A DNA stretch of 64,000 nucleotides from Pseudobacter sp051955275 (GCF_051955275.1 NZ_JBQCGW010000126.1:10927-74926), one strand, 5' to 3'. Counted from the stretch's first letter, positions 34,789 to 44,594 are shown. The notes: generated by a model from the letters alone, not told the origin. Translations and numbers: made by a program.

Positions 34789-36006
34789 TTACTTCTTCCC
34801 CTTCGCCAACTCCTTATACCGCTTCAACGCCTCTATATAATAATAGTCCGCATAAGTGATCCCCACATTGATCTCAGACTTAGCCGGCAAATGCCCTACA
34901 GAATGCTCTATTATAAACCCGCCATTCGTTCCGGGCGCCGCAGTATAATTAGCCGTTGACAAAGAACGCAGGATCTTATCTGCCGCCAAGAAGTACTTAT
35001 TCGCTTGTTCCTTACCGGTATATTTACATAATTCCAGCAAGCCGGCTGCAATGATCGCTCCTGCAGATGCATCCCTGAATGCATGGGGAATATCAGGCGC
35101 ATTGTAATCCCAGTAAGGAATACCATCTTCAGGCAGATTCTTATGATCCAGCACATAATCAGCGATCTTCTCCGCCATTTGTAAATACACAGGATCCTTC
35201 GTCTCACGATAGGTCATGGTATAGCCGTAAAGCCCCCATGCCTGTCCACGTGCCCAGGCAGAACCATCGGCATACCCCTGCGCAGTTTTTCTTTCCCTCA
35301 CTGCTCCTGTGTTCTTATCATAATTCACTACGTGATAAGAGCTGTTATCATCTCTGAAATGATGCTTCATGGTGGTATTTGCATGGGTGGTTGCTATTTT
35401 ATAAAAAGAAGAATCACCGGACACCTTCGTTGCATAGAACAACAATTCAAGGTTCATCATATTATCTATGATCACGATAAAGTCTGAACTGTCTTTTGAA
35501 TTCCAGGATTTGATACACCCCACTGCCGGATTGAACCGGGTGCTGAGAGAAGCAGCACTCTTCAGCAGAATGCTTTTTGTATCATCGGAAGGGAACATCC
35601 TTTGAAGATTTCCAAAGCTGCAATACATCATGAATCCTAAATCATGCGTGCTTGTATTGTATTGCTCTTTCTCCAGCACTTTTAAGATGCGTTGCGTTTC
35701 TATCAGCAGGGATTTATCTTTTGTCTGCTCATACAGATACAGCAAACTGCCCGGATAAAATCCGCTGCACCACCAGCCGCTGTTGCTGGTTTCAAATTTC
35801 TTAAAAGCAGGATTGTAATTCTTCGGGAATTTATCCGAAGGCAGTTCTCTCATCATCACTCTATACTGCGCAGCACCTTTTGCAAAGGCAACAGGGATGC
35901 TTTTCAACAACTGCTTGTTGTAAGGGAACTGCTGTGCAGTTGATTCAGAGGTACAAGCGACCATCAGGAAAAACACCAGGAAAACAGAAAAAGAAAAAGC
36001 TCTCAT
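34789..36006 (-). CDS. Unsaturated glucuronyl hydrolase, glycoside hydrolase family 88, lipoprotein
   Basis: 405 residues with a lipobox (LMVAC, C18). The alpha/alpha-barrel motifs are SGWWCSGFYPGSLLYLYE, STHDLGFMMYCSFGN and IIDNMMNLELLFYA; D122 and D181 match the two essential aspartates of the family. GQAWGLYGYTMTYRETKD and IPYWDYNAPDIPHAFRDASAGA are also typical. The enzyme hydrates the vinyl ether of unsaturated uronic acid at oligosaccharide ends, made by polysaccharide lyases. No lyase lies nearby. It has its own promoter and terminator and is divergent from the Reg_prop regulator, so it may belong to that regulator's target set. Confidence 0.93.
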   Translation of the reverse strand: MRAFSFSVFLVFFLMVACTSESTAQQFPYNKQLLKSIPVAFAKGAAQYRVMMRELPSDKFPKNYNPAFKKFETSNSGWWCSGFYPGSLLYLYEQTKDKSLLIETQRILKVLEKEQYNTSTHDLGFMMYCSFGNLQRMFPSDDTKSILLKSAASLSTRFNPAVGCIKSWNSKDSSDFIVIIDNMMNLELLFYATKVSGDSSFYKIATTHANTTMKHHFRDDNSSYHVVNYDKNTGAVRERKTAQGYADGSAWARGQAWGLYGYTMTYRETKDPVYLQMAEKIADYVLDHKNLPEDGIPYWDYNAPDIPHAFRDASAGAIIAAGLLELCKYTGKEQANKYFLAADKILRSLSTANYTAAPGTNGGFIIEHSVGHLPAKSEINVGITYADYYYIEALKRYKELAKGKK

Positions 36007-36027
36007 GTACGTGTAAGTTTATGGAAT

Positions 36028-36059
36028 GAAAGATAATTCTTCCTAAATTCATTTTCAAA
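36028..36059 (-). promoter_or_regulatory. Predicted promoter of the GH88 gene
   Basis: On the minus strand TTTG (36056-36059), 20 bases, TATCTTTC (36028-36035), one mismatch from the consensus TTTG-N20-TAnnTTTG. The start codon is 22 bases beyond the -7 box. Confidence 0.6.
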
Positions 36060-36104
36060 CCAAAACTGCATTTCTATTTGGTTCACTGAAACCTTATTAC
36101 TGCA

Positions 36105-39038
36105 ATGAAGTCACTGAGTAGTTTCCTCCTTTGCTTGCTGTTGGGCAAACTCTGTTTCGCCCAGAATCAGATCGGGTTACCCCAGATCGTGAATTACCAG
36201 AGTTATGAATATAAAGCCGGCGTGCAGAACTGGGCCATTGAGCAGGATGTGAATGGCATACTCTATTTCGGCAACAGCGAAGGCCTGCTCAGCTTCGATG
36301 GAAAATTCTGGAGAAAGTACCAGCTTCCCAATCAGACAGTGATCCGCTCCCTCAAGATCAGTTCAAACGGCCGCATCTATGTAGGTGGTCAATCCGAGAT
36401 CGGTTACTTCTTTCCCGATGCTACTGGCAAACTCACCTATAACAGCCTCAACTCTTTACTACCGGAAGAAGAAAGGAAATTCCCCGATATCTGGAATCTT
36501 GTAGTAGCCCGCGATCAGGTTTTTTTCCGCGCACGTAACAAGATCATCCACTACAAAGACGGGATCATGAACGTATACAAACCCGGTACCAAGTGGGATT
36601 TCCTGGGTGAAGCCAACCAGCACATATACGCACAGGAACACAGCAAAGGACTGCTGGTGTATGACGATGGCGTATGGAAACCAGTATGTAACCACCCTGT
36701 ACTTGACGTAACACCTATTACGTCAGTCACGGATCTGGGTGGCGACAGCGTGCTGGTTACCACATTCCGGAACGGGCTCTTTGTACTTTATAATAATACA
36801 CTCGTTCCTAAAAAAACAAGTGCCGATGAGGTATTCATGAATGACCGCATTTACTGCACAGCAAAAGTGAACAGCGACTGGATGGCTTTCGGCACCAATT
36901 CATCAGGCGTGGTGGTGCTCAACAGGAACGGAGAGCATGTGCAGACTTACTCCTACCGCGAAGGATTGCAGAAGAACAATATCCGCAGTCTCCTGCTCGA
37001 TCGTAACAGGAATCTATGGATCGGACTGGATGACGGCATCGATCAGGTGGCCATCAACAGTGCCGTGAAATATATCTATCCGGATAAAACAAAACAGGTC
37101 ACTGGTTACGCCACCCGTATCTTCAATAATAAACTCTACATTGGTACGTCAAACGGTTTATACTCCACTACAATCTCCCCTACAGCAAAGGACCTGAGTC
37201 AGGCTGCCGGCTACTTTACGGAGGTTGACAATACCACAGGGCAGGTTTGGAACCTCGATGAGATCAACAACCACCTGCTGGTGGGTCATGAAGACGGCGC
37301 CATGGTGGTAAAGAACAATTCAGCCCACAAGCTCTACAATACCATAGGGTCCTGGCTTTTCAGGCCTGCATCGCCTGTTTACCCTTCTTCAAATATTCTC
37401 GCAGGTACTTACACAGGCCTTCGCGTGATCAGTTTTGTGAATGATCAGTTTGTGGACCGTGGCAGCCTAGGCGGATTGATAGAGTCACTGCGCTTCATGA
37501 GCTTCGACAGTAATACCAGAACCCTCTGGGCCTCACATCCCAACAGGGGTGTTTTCAGGATCTTATTATCGCCCGACTTTTCCGCTATTGCGCAAATCAG
37601 TTTGCTGGGAACGAAGGAAGGACTGCCCGCTGATAACGGCAATTATATTTTCCGCATCAAGAACCGCATTCTCAGCACCAGCGTTGACGGCGTATATGAG
37701 TTCGATGCAGCCAGGAACCGCTTTGTAATGAGCCCTCTGCTCAATCCCATATTCAAAGGGATGAATATCCAGTATTTGCATGAAGACGGCCGGGGAAATA
37801 TCTGGTTCGTTTCCAACAAAAGACTGGGCGTGGTGGATTTTCAGAAACCTTCCAGTGGCTGGAATTATACCATCCAGTATTTCCCTGAACTCAACGGCAT
37901 TGTACTGGCGGGATACGAGAGCATCTACTCCCTCAACGAAGAGAATATTTTCATCGCTGCCAATAAAGGCATCATACATCTCAACTATAAAAAGTACTGC
38001 GAGCAACAGAATAAACCTGATATACTGCTGAGTCAGGTAAGGGTACCAGGACAGAAAGACAGCATCCTCTTCGGGGGGTATGCGCAATCATCAGGTGCTG
38101 TTGTGCCTTTTAAAGAGAATAAAATACAGCAACTGTCCGCTCACCTGAACTCACTCCACTTTGAATATTCCAGTACGCTTTTTGAACAGATGCGGAATAT
38201 CGAATTCTCATATATTCTGCGTGGTTTCGATAAGGACTGGAGCCACTGGAGCAATCGCAGTGAGAAAGACTATACCAACCTGCCTCCCGGCAAGTACAGT
38301 TTTATGGTGAAGGCACGCAATCACAAAAGAAATGAATCCTCTGTAGTGAGCTACCAGTTTGAAGTGGAGCGCGCCTGGTTCAACAGCTACTGGATCTATA
38401 CCCTGTACACGCTGCTTGCCCTGGGCGCCATCTGGTTCATCTTCCGCTGGCAGCAGAAAAAACACCGGAAGGAAAGAGAGCACCAGCGCTATCTCCACCA
38501 GCTGGAACTGGACAGTAATGAGAAAGAAATGGTGGAGCTCCGCAACCGGAAGCTGGAAACCGACCTCAATTTCAAGAACAGGGAACTGCTGACCATGACC
38601 ATCAACCTGGCGCAGCGGGGCGAAGTACTGGGTAAGATCCGGGAAAGCGTCAGTTCCCTAATCAAAAAGGATAATTCCAACGACAACACACCCACCTACA
38701 AGAACCTCCTCCGCCTGATCAGGGAGGTGGAGAAAACGAATGAAGACTGGGACAAATTCGCCATCCACTTCAACAGTGTGAATATGGACTTCTTCAATAC
38801 TTTGAAGGAAAGGTACCCCGATCTAACTCCCAACGAACTGAAACTTTGCGCCTACCTGCGGATGAACCTCAGCTCAAAAGAGATTGCCCAGTTGCTCAAT
38901 ATCACTCTCAAAGGAGTGGAGGTTGCCAGGTACCGTCTCAGGAGAAAACTGCAACTGAAACCTGAGGTACTGCTGCCGGAATTCCTCAGCAACCTCCCGA
39001 AACAAGGGGATGCCGGCGGTAGCGGTCACTACTCTTAA
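36105..39038 (+). CDS. Membrane-spanning Reg_prop/Y_Y_Y sensor with LuxR-type DNA-binding domain
   Basis: 977 residues. A signal peptide (MKSLSSFLLCLLLGKLCFA) is followed by a large periplasmic beta-propeller region (about 25-680) with Reg_prop-like repeats, e.g. SLLLDRNRNLWIGLDDGID and EDGRGNIWFVSNKRLG. A Y_Y_Y domain (about 690-755, FSYILRGFDKDWSHWS and LPPGKYSFMVKARNH) precedes one membrane helix at 763-782. A coiled coil and a C-terminal LuxR-type helix-turn-helix at about 905-950 follow (LTPNELKLCAYLRMNLSSKEIAQLLN). There is no histidine kinase domain, so the ligand signal goes straight to DNA. It sits directly upstream of a SusC/SusD pair and probably controls it. Confidence 0.92.
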   Translation: MKSLSSFLLCLLLGKLCFAQNQIGLPQIVNYQSYEYKAGVQNWAIEQDVNGILYFGNSEGLLSFDGKFWRKYQLPNQTVIRSLKISSNGRIYVGGQSEIGYFFPDATGKLTYNSLNSLLPEEERKFPDIWNLVVARDQVFFRARNKIIHYKDGIMNVYKPGTKWDFLGEANQHIYAQEHSKGLLVYDDGVWKPVCNHPVLDVTPITSVTDLGGDSVLVTTFRNGLFVLYNNTLVPKKTSADEVFMNDRIYCTAKVNSDWMAFGTNSSGVVVLNRNGEHVQTYSYREGLQKNNIRSLLLDRNRNLWIGLDDGIDQVAINSAVKYIYPDKTKQVTGYATRIFNNKLYIGTSNGLYSTTISPTAKDLSQAAGYFTEVDNTTGQVWNLDEINNHLLVGHEDGAMVVKNNSAHKLYNTIGSWLFRPASPVYPSSNILAGTYTGLRVISFVNDQFVDRGSLGGLIESLRFMSFDSNTRTLWASHPNRGVFRILLSPDFSAIAQISLLGTKEGLPADNGNYIFRIKNRILSTSVDGVYEFDAARNRFVMSPLLNPIFKGMNIQYLHEDGRGNIWFVSNKRLGVVDFQKPSSGWNYTIQYFPELNGIVLAGYESIYSLNEENIFIAANKGIIHLNYKKYCEQQNKPDILLSQVRVPGQKDSILFGGYAQSSGAVVPFKENKIQQLSAHLNSLHFEYSSTLFEQMRNIEFSYILRGFDKDWSHWSNRSEKDYTNLPPGKYSFMVKARNHKRNESSVVSYQFEVERAWFNSYWIYTLYTLLALGAIWFIFRWQQKKHRKEREHQRYLHQLELDSNEKEMVELRNRKLETDLNFKNRELLTMTINLAQRGEVLGKIRESVSSLIKKDNSNDNTPTYKNLLRLIREVEKTNEDWDKFAIHFNSVNMDFFNTLKERYPDLTPNELKLCAYLRMNLSSKEIAQLLNITLKGVEVARYRLRRKLQLKPEVLLPEFLSNLPKQGDAGGSGHYS

Positions 39039-39073
39039 TGATCCCTCTAAAATTCTGTTCTTCAATTATTTGA

Positions 39074-39099
39074 CACTACAGTGTAGGGGCACTGTAGTG
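39074..39099. repeat. Inverted repeat upstream of SusC
   Basis: CACTACAGTG and CACTGTAGTG are exact inverted repeats with a 6-base spacer. It lies 36 bases after the regulator stop, with no T-run, and overlaps the first direct-repeat unit. A binding site is more likely than a terminator. Confidence 0.7.
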
Positions 39100-39155
39100 C
39101 CTGGTTGAAGTAGTATTCAATCAAAATTGATTGTGTAGGGTTAAAGTAGTGCCTG
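39081..39155 (+). promoter_or_regulatory. Tandem direct repeats, candidate binding sites of the Reg_prop/LuxR regulator
   Basis: GTGTAGGG-N5-GTAGTGCCTG occurs at 39081-39103 and again at 39133-39155, an exact 52-base period (about five helical turns). The second unit ends just before a weak promoter (TTTC 39160-39163, 21 bases, TATTTTTA 39185-39192). This geometry fits an activator touching polymerase. Confidence 0.6.
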
Positions 39156-39292
39156 TTCATTTCCGGGGCTACTACCTGCCAGCATATTTTTATAACGCAC
39201 GTGAGATTCTTTTTACAGACTGCTCATTTTCCTCCATCAGTTTATCAACCAAAACCTCTCAGGTATTTTTTAAACGATTAAGACTAATTGCC

Positions 39293-42200
39293 ATGCTTCA
39301 AAAATTTAGCCTTCCAAGTAATGCTGCAGTGGATAAGCACCCTCGCTTATCGGCTGTCATCCGGCAGCTTTCGATTGTCTGGCTGCTTATCCTTTGTTTT
39401 TCAACCCAACTGCTTGCGCAGGGTACTTCCATTTCAGGAACCGTGAAAGACGATAAGGGAAATCCCTTAGCTGGTGTTGCGGTGAACGTGAAAGGTACAG
39501 GTACCGGGAGTACTACAGGTTCAGATGGAAAATACTGGATCAATGCCGCTCCAAATGCCACACTGGTTTTCTCTCATGTTGGATTTACCGCCCAGGAAGT
39601 GGCGGTGAACAACAGGACCTCCATCGATGTCACCCTGGTACAGGCAGACCAGTCGCTCGACCAGGTGGTAGTGATAGGTTATGGTACCGCCCGGAAAGGA
39701 GATATCACCGGTTCCATTTCCTCCGTTAGCTCTAAAGATCTCAAAGCGGTGCCCGCGGCATCACTCTCCCAGGCGCTTACTGGTCGTGCTGCCGGTGTGA
39801 GAGTAGGTACAGCTTCCAATATGCCCGGTGGTGGCATATCCATCCGTATCCGTGGTGGCAACTCCATCCAGGGTGGTAACGAACCACTCTACGTAGTGGA
39901 TGGCTATCCGCTGTACAACGAGAACGGCCCTGCCATCAACCCGAACGATATAGAATCCGTGGAGATACTGAAAGATGCATCCGCTACCGCTATCTACGGT
40001 TCACGCGGCGCCAATGGTGTAGTGATCATCACCACCAAAAGAGGCAAGGCCGGCAGGAACCAGATCCAGTTTGAATCTTATTACGGCATTCAGAAACTGC
40101 GGAAGAAAATTCCCATGCTCAATGCAGAACAACTGGCCACTGTGATCAATGAAGGCGTAGCCAATGTGAACAAAGACAACGTGGGCAATCCCGGTTTCCC
40201 TAAAGCACTTCCTTTTACAGAAGAACAGATCAAAGCGTTCGGCGTGGGAACTGACTGGCAGGATGCCATCTATCGGGAAGCACCTATTCAGAACTACCAG
40301 CTCACCTTCTCCGGCGGCACTGATAAATCGCAGTATGCCGTATCTGGCAACTACTTCGAGCAACAGGGTATCGTTATCAATACAGGATACAGCAGGGGAT
40401 CCGTTCGCCTGAACCTGGACCAGGAGATCAATAAAAGACTCAAGCTCGGCGTGAGCGCAACGGTCAGCCGCAGCAAAGGCAATATGGTGAACACCGATGG
40501 GGATGGTGGTGGCGGTGCCGGTGTTGTATACGGTGCATTGAACTTCTCTCCTACCGTGCCCATCTTCAATGCAGACGGCACTTACACCATCAACAACAGA
40601 CCTGGTGGCGGTATCCTCATCAGCAATCCTGTAGCACTGGCCAACGAAGTACAGAATGTGAACGTTGCCACCAGGGGCATTGGCAATGCCACACTCGAGT
40701 ACAAGATCATGGAAGGACTGTACATCAAAACCCTGCTCGGTACCAACTTCAGGTATGAAAAGAGCAATACCTATCTGCCGCGTACTGTGTACTCCGGACA
40801 AGCCAACAATGGTACTGCCAGCATCTACTCACAGCAGTATGCAGAATGGCTGAACGAAAACACGCTCTCATACCGTAAAACATTTGCAGATATTCACCGC
40901 GTAAACGCGGTGGTTGGTTATACATTCCAGAACGGAAACTTTGAAGATGTGCGCGCCAATGCACAGAACTTCGCCAATGATATCCTGCTGTACAATAACC
41001 TGGGCACTGCACAGCAGACCAACACCGGCGCTTCCAACAAGAATGAGTGGATGCTGCAGTCGTGGATCGCACGTGTGAACTATGATTATGATGGCAAGTA
41101 CCTGCTGACACTTACCGGCCGCCGCGACGGCTCCTCCCGTTTCGGTGAAGGCAACAAATACGCTTTCTTCCCATCGGGCTCTGTGGCCTGGCGCGTCTCC
41201 AACGAGAATTTCATGAGTGGCATCAGCTATATCAGCGACCTGAAACTCCGCGCCAGTTATGGTTTAACGGGCAACCAGGAGATCGGTCAGTTCCAGTCGC
41301 TCGGCGCCCTGGGTACACAGAATTACAACTTCGGGAATGTGCTCTCCGTTGGTTACGCACCCAACCGTGTAGGCAATCCCAATCTTAAATGGGAATCCAC
41401 TTCCCAGCTCGATTTCGGTCTGGATGTCAGTCTCTTCAATAACCGCGTGCAGTTGACGGCAGATTATTACCAGAAGAAAACAAGAGACCTGCTCTATAAT
41501 GTGAGCCTGCCCATTACTACCGGCTACAGTACTTCACTACAGAATATCGGCAAGGTGAACAACACAGGGTTTGAACTCACCCTGAACACCACCAACTTCT
41601 CAGGTAAGGATTTTGAGTGGACCACCAGTTTCAATATTGCCTGGAACAAAAACGAGATCATCGATCTGGGAGCAGTAACAGGTGATATTCCTGTAGGTGG
41701 CGCAAGCGGTCACCTTCAGCTGGCCAACTCCGGCATCCTTCGGGTAGGCGCTCCCGTTGGAGTCTTCTTCGGACTGATCACAGACGGCATCTTCCAGAAT
41801 GCCGATGAAATTGCCAAGTCTGCCCAGAAAAATGCCAAAGTGGGCGAACGCCGCTATGTGGATGTAAAGCCGGATGGCGTGATCAACTCTTCTGACCGCG
41901 TGATCCTGGGTAAAGCACAGCCTGATTATTTCTACGGCTTCACCAATAACTTTTCTTACAAAGGCGTAGACCTCTCCGTATTCTTCCAGGGAGTTCATGG
42001 CAACAGCATTTTCAATATCAACCGTTTTGAACAGGAAAGTATGACAGGTGTGAGCAACCAGTCAACCGCTGTTCTCGATCGCTGGACACCTACCAATCCC
42101 AGCCAGGTAATTCCCCGCGCTGCTTCTGTTGGTTCACCTTACCAGGTCACCAGCAGACAGGTGGAAGATGGTTCCTACCTGCGGTTGCGCAATATCCAGC

Positions 42201-42415
42201 TTGGTTACAATTTCCCGCAGCAGCTGCTGAAAAAAGCAGGCCTCACCGCTGTGAGAGTGTATGTAAGCGGACAAAACCTCTGGACCAAAACCAACTATTC
42301 CGGTTACGATCCTGAAGTGAGCCGCTTCAACCAGGAAACGCTGAGCCAGGGTATCGATTATGGCAGCTATCCTGCTTACAAAGCAGTATTGGTTGGACTC
42401 AACATCACGCTTTAA
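39293..42415 (+). CDS. SusC/RagA-type TonB-linked outer membrane protein
   Basis: 1041 residues from the ATG at 39293 (MLQKFSLPSNAAVDK). The frame opens at 39131, but that part has no signal peptide and covers the promoter. Signal segment IVWLLILCFSTQLLAQ is followed by a carboxypeptidase-regulatory-like domain (GTSISGTVKDDKGNPLAGVAV), the TonB/SusC plug with QVVVIGYG, SIRIRGGNSIQGGNEPLYVVDG (key RIRGG) and DASATAIYGSRGANGVV, and a barrel ending in VLVGLNITL. It imports oligomers, probably glycans, across the outer membrane with the SusD 25 bases downstream. It has no STN domain, so signalling is through the upstream Reg_prop regulator and not an ECF sigma factor. Confidence 0.96.
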   Translation: MLQKFSLPSNAAVDKHPRLSAVIRQLSIVWLLILCFSTQLLAQGTSISGTVKDDKGNPLAGVAVNVKGTGTGSTTGSDGKYWINAAPNATLVFSHVGFTAQEVAVNNRTSIDVTLVQADQSLDQVVVIGYGTARKGDITGSISSVSSKDLKAVPAASLSQALTGRAAGVRVGTASNMPGGGISIRIRGGNSIQGGNEPLYVVDGYPLYNENGPAINPNDIESVEILKDASATAIYGSRGANGVVIITTKRGKAGRNQIQFESYYGIQKLRKKIPMLNAEQLATVINEGVANVNKDNVGNPGFPKALPFTEEQIKAFGVGTDWQDAIYREAPIQNYQLTFSGGTDKSQYAVSGNYFEQQGIVINTGYSRGSVRLNLDQEINKRLKLGVSATVSRSKGNMVNTDGDGGGGAGVVYGALNFSPTVPIFNADGTYTINNRPGGGILISNPVALANEVQNVNVATRGIGNATLEYKIMEGLYIKTLLGTNFRYEKSNTYLPRTVYSGQANNGTASIYSQQYAEWLNENTLSYRKTFADIHRVNAVVGYTFQNGNFEDVRANAQNFANDILLYNNLGTAQQTNTGASNKNEWMLQSWIARVNYDYDGKYLLTLTGRRDGSSRFGEGNKYAFFPSGSVAWRVSNENFMSGISYISDLKLRASYGLTGNQEIGQFQSLGALGTQNYNFGNVLSVGYAPNRVGNPNLKWESTSQLDFGLDVSLFNNRVQLTADYYQKKTRDLLYNVSLPITTGYSTSLQNIGKVNNTGFELTLNTTNFSGKDFEWTTSFNIAWNKNEIIDLGAVTGDIPVGGASGHLQLANSGILRVGAPVGVFFGLITDGIFQNADEIAKSAQKNAKVGERRYVDVKPDGVINSSDRVILGKAQPDYFYGFTNNFSYKGVDLSVFFQGVHGNSIFNINRFEQESMTGVSNQSTAVLDRWTPTNPSQVIPRAASVGSPYQVTSRQVEDGSYLRLRNIQLGYNFPQQLLKKAGLTAVRVYVSGQNLWTKTNYSGYDPEVSRFNQETLSQGIDYGSYPAYKAVLVGLNITL

Positions 42416-42440
42416 TTCCTCACAGCTCAAAACTATTATC

Positions 42441-43841
42441 ATGAAACGCATTCTATTTATATTCGGAACGTTGCTGGTAACAGTCAGTGGTTGCCGCAAA
42501 CTCGACGAAAATCCGGCTAACTTCATCTCCCCTGAAAACTTCTATCGTACACGCAGCGATGCCATAGCAGCAGTAACGGCCGCTTATGCCCCTGTACGTA
42601 ACAACGGTTTCGTTACCCGTAACTATGCCATCCTGGGAGAGATCACTACAGACAATATGTTCCCGCTGCCCAATAACAATGACCGTGTGCAGCTCGACAA
42701 CTATGTTCATACACCACAGAACGGTATCCTCCGCGAAACCTGGACCAATTTCTACCAGGGTATTGCATATGCAAACAACGTGATAGACCGCGTGCCGGCC
42801 ATCCAGATGGATGAGAACCTGCGCGCCAGGCTTGTTGGTGAAGCGCAGTTCCTCCGCGCTTTTTATTATTATCACCTGGTACGCTTGTTCGGCGATCTGC
42901 CCCTGGTGACCAAAGCGCTGAAGTCGCTCGCAGACCTTGACTACCCCAAACGCAGTCCCAAAGCGGATGTGTACAAAGTGATCATCGATGACCTGAAAGC
43001 GGCGGAAGCCGTGCTGCCTCCCTCCTATACCGGGGCAGATCAGGGACGCGCCACCAGGGGCGCCGCAAAAGCATTCCTGGCCAGCGTTTACCTCACGCTG
43101 AAACAATACCAGCAGGCTGCAGACAAAGCGGCTGAAGTGATGGCGCCCGGTTCAGGATACGGCTTATGGGATAACTACCTGGATGTGTATGATATCAAGA
43201 ATGAGTTTGGGAAAGAAGCCATCTTCGATGCACAATTTGTGAGCGGGCCGGCAGGTCAGGGTGGTAACCTCATCGCATTCTTTGCACAGGAAAACAACTC
43301 TGTGGGTGGTCGCGGTTTCGGCTCCTTCCAGCCTACTCAGGAATTGTATGATGCATTCCAGGCAACAGACAAACGTAAAGTGGTATTCTTCAGTAAGGGA
43401 ACAGACAACAAATATTATTGCAACAAATGGATAGATGCCGATGCAAAAACAGAGAACCAGTCTGACAATAACTATCCGCTGATGCGGTATGCCACGGTGG
43501 TGCTCACTTTTGCAGAAGCATACAATGAAGTACATACTCCTGTTGACGACAACGATGCTTACAAAGCCATCAACAGTATCCGCCAGCGAGCAGGCCTGCC
43601 GCTGTTTTCAGGACTCACACAAAACCAACTGAGGGATAGCATCCTGAATGAAAGAAGACTGGAGCTTTGCTTTGAAGGAGAGCGCTGGTTTGACCTGGTG
43701 CGCACCGGCTTATTGGAATCAACGCTCAAGGCCAAGGGCAATAACAACATCAAACCTTTCCATGTACTTTTCCCTGTACCACAGTTTGAGATAGACCTCA
43801 ACCCGAATCTCAAACCACAGAACCCGGGTTATCCTGATTAA
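42441..43841 (+). CDS. SusD/RagB-type nutrient-binding outer membrane lipoprotein
   Basis: 466 residues from the ATG at 42441 (MKRILFIFGTLLVTVSGCRK; lipobox cysteine C18). An open frame from 42360 overlaps the SusC end and lacks the signal. Typical SusD features are VGEAQFLRAFYYYHLVRLFGD (key RAFYYY), TPR-like helices, and the C-terminal NSIRQRAGLP and ERRLELCFEGERWFDLVRTG blocks. It forms the lid on SusC and binds the substrate. The target glycan cannot be read from the sequence. Confidence 0.96.
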   Translation: MKRILFIFGTLLVTVSGCRKLDENPANFISPENFYRTRSDAIAAVTAAYAPVRNNGFVTRNYAILGEITTDNMFPLPNNNDRVQLDNYVHTPQNGILRETWTNFYQGIAYANNVIDRVPAIQMDENLRARLVGEAQFLRAFYYYHLVRLFGDLPLVTKALKSLADLDYPKRSPKADVYKVIIDDLKAAEAVLPPSYTGADQGRATRGAAKAFLASVYLTLKQYQQAADKAAEVMAPGSGYGLWDNYLDVYDIKNEFGKEAIFDAQFVSGPAGQGGNLIAFFAQENNSVGGRGFGSFQPTQELYDAFQATDKRKVVFFSKGTDNKYYCNKWIDADAKTENQSDNNYPLMRYATVVLTFAEAYNEVHTPVDDNDAYKAINSIRQRAGLPLFSGLTQNQLRDSILNERRLELCFEGERWFDLVRTGLLESTLKAKGNNNIKPFHVLFPVPQFEIDLNPNLKPQNPGYPD

Positions 43842-43868
43842 AGAAGCAGGTTTTATTTATAGATCGAT

Positions 43869-43905
43869 GAAAGGCTGACCGTACAGGTTGGCCTTTCTCA
43901 TTTTA
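43869..43905 (+). terminator. Terminator after the SusC/SusD pair
   Basis: GAAAGGCTGACC pairs with GGTTGGCCTTTC around GTACA (12 bp with two G-T pairs), then TCATTTT. It lies 27 bases after the SusD stop. Confidence 0.75.
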
Positions 43906-43997
43906 TCAGCGTGTGCCAAATCGCTCGCGTCCCCGACTTCTGGCCGCACTCTGAGTATTTTCAATACCTTTAGCAACTAATCAACAACCTGGCAAAT

Positions 43998-44594
43998 ATG
44001 AAATTGTTACTGAAACACACAGCCGCACTGCTTTCCATCTCCCTTATCATGGCAAGCTGCGGAGGCAATGGCACACCCAAAGAAACATCAACCACCGATT
44101 CTGTTACCAATACAGATCCTGTTCCTCCACCCACAGAAGAACAGGGTATAGTTGAACCCGTTGCTCCCACTGCAGATTGCATGATGAGCGCGAGCCTGGG
44201 CGCACGCAGCTGGAAAGCATCCGGAGTAACCGTTAACCAGATCAATGAGCATCTCACCATCAGCCACGACGGAGATTATTCCGATTCCACCGACATCCAC
44301 AATCTCCAGATCATGATTCACAATTACAAAGGCCCCGGCACCTACAAATTCACGGGTGATGGCAATTGTACATTCTCCGTTGGTCTTACCCAAACTGATA
44401 CCTATCTCACTTCTCACGAAGGCAGCGCAGGTTCCATCACTGTTGCAGAACACAAGGACAGTATTTTCAAAGCCACCTTCAGCTTCAAGGGCGCCAACAA
44501 TGATGGCACACCTAAATTCCTGGAAGTAAGCAAAGGAGTGATCAGAGCAAAGGATGGCGGCAACTGCCGCGTGCAGGGAGTGATCAATAAATAA
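43998..44594 (+). CDS. Small secreted lipoprotein of unknown function
   Basis: 198 residues. A lipobox is clear (LIMASC, C21). A Thr/Pro/Glu-rich linker (about 24-58) is followed by a compact beta-rich domain with MSASLGARSWKASGV, NLQIMIHNYKGPGTYKF and a terminal GNCRVQGVINK. The pattern SA..G..W.A recalls small Bacteroidota lipoproteins of the DUF6252 type, but I cannot confirm the family. Three cysteines after the lipobox (in DCMMS, GNCTF and GNCRV) could form a disulfide. It lies 156 bases after SusD, behind a terminator, so it is probably transcribed on its own. Confidence 0.85.
   Translation: MKLLLKHTAALLSISLIMASCGGNGTPKETSTTDSVTNTDPVPPPTEEQGIVEPVAPTADCMMSASLGARSWKASGVTVNQINEHLTISHDGDYSDSTDIHNLQIMIHNYKGPGTYKFTGDGNCTFSVGLTQTDTYLTSHEGSAGSITVAEHKDSIFKATFSFKGANNDGTPKFLEVSKGVIRAKDGGNCRVQGVINK

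Noticed and set aside
39131..39292. N-terminal extension of the SusC gene
   Set aside because: The signal sequence follows the ATG at 39293, and the extension covers the predicted promoter and part of the second direct repeat.
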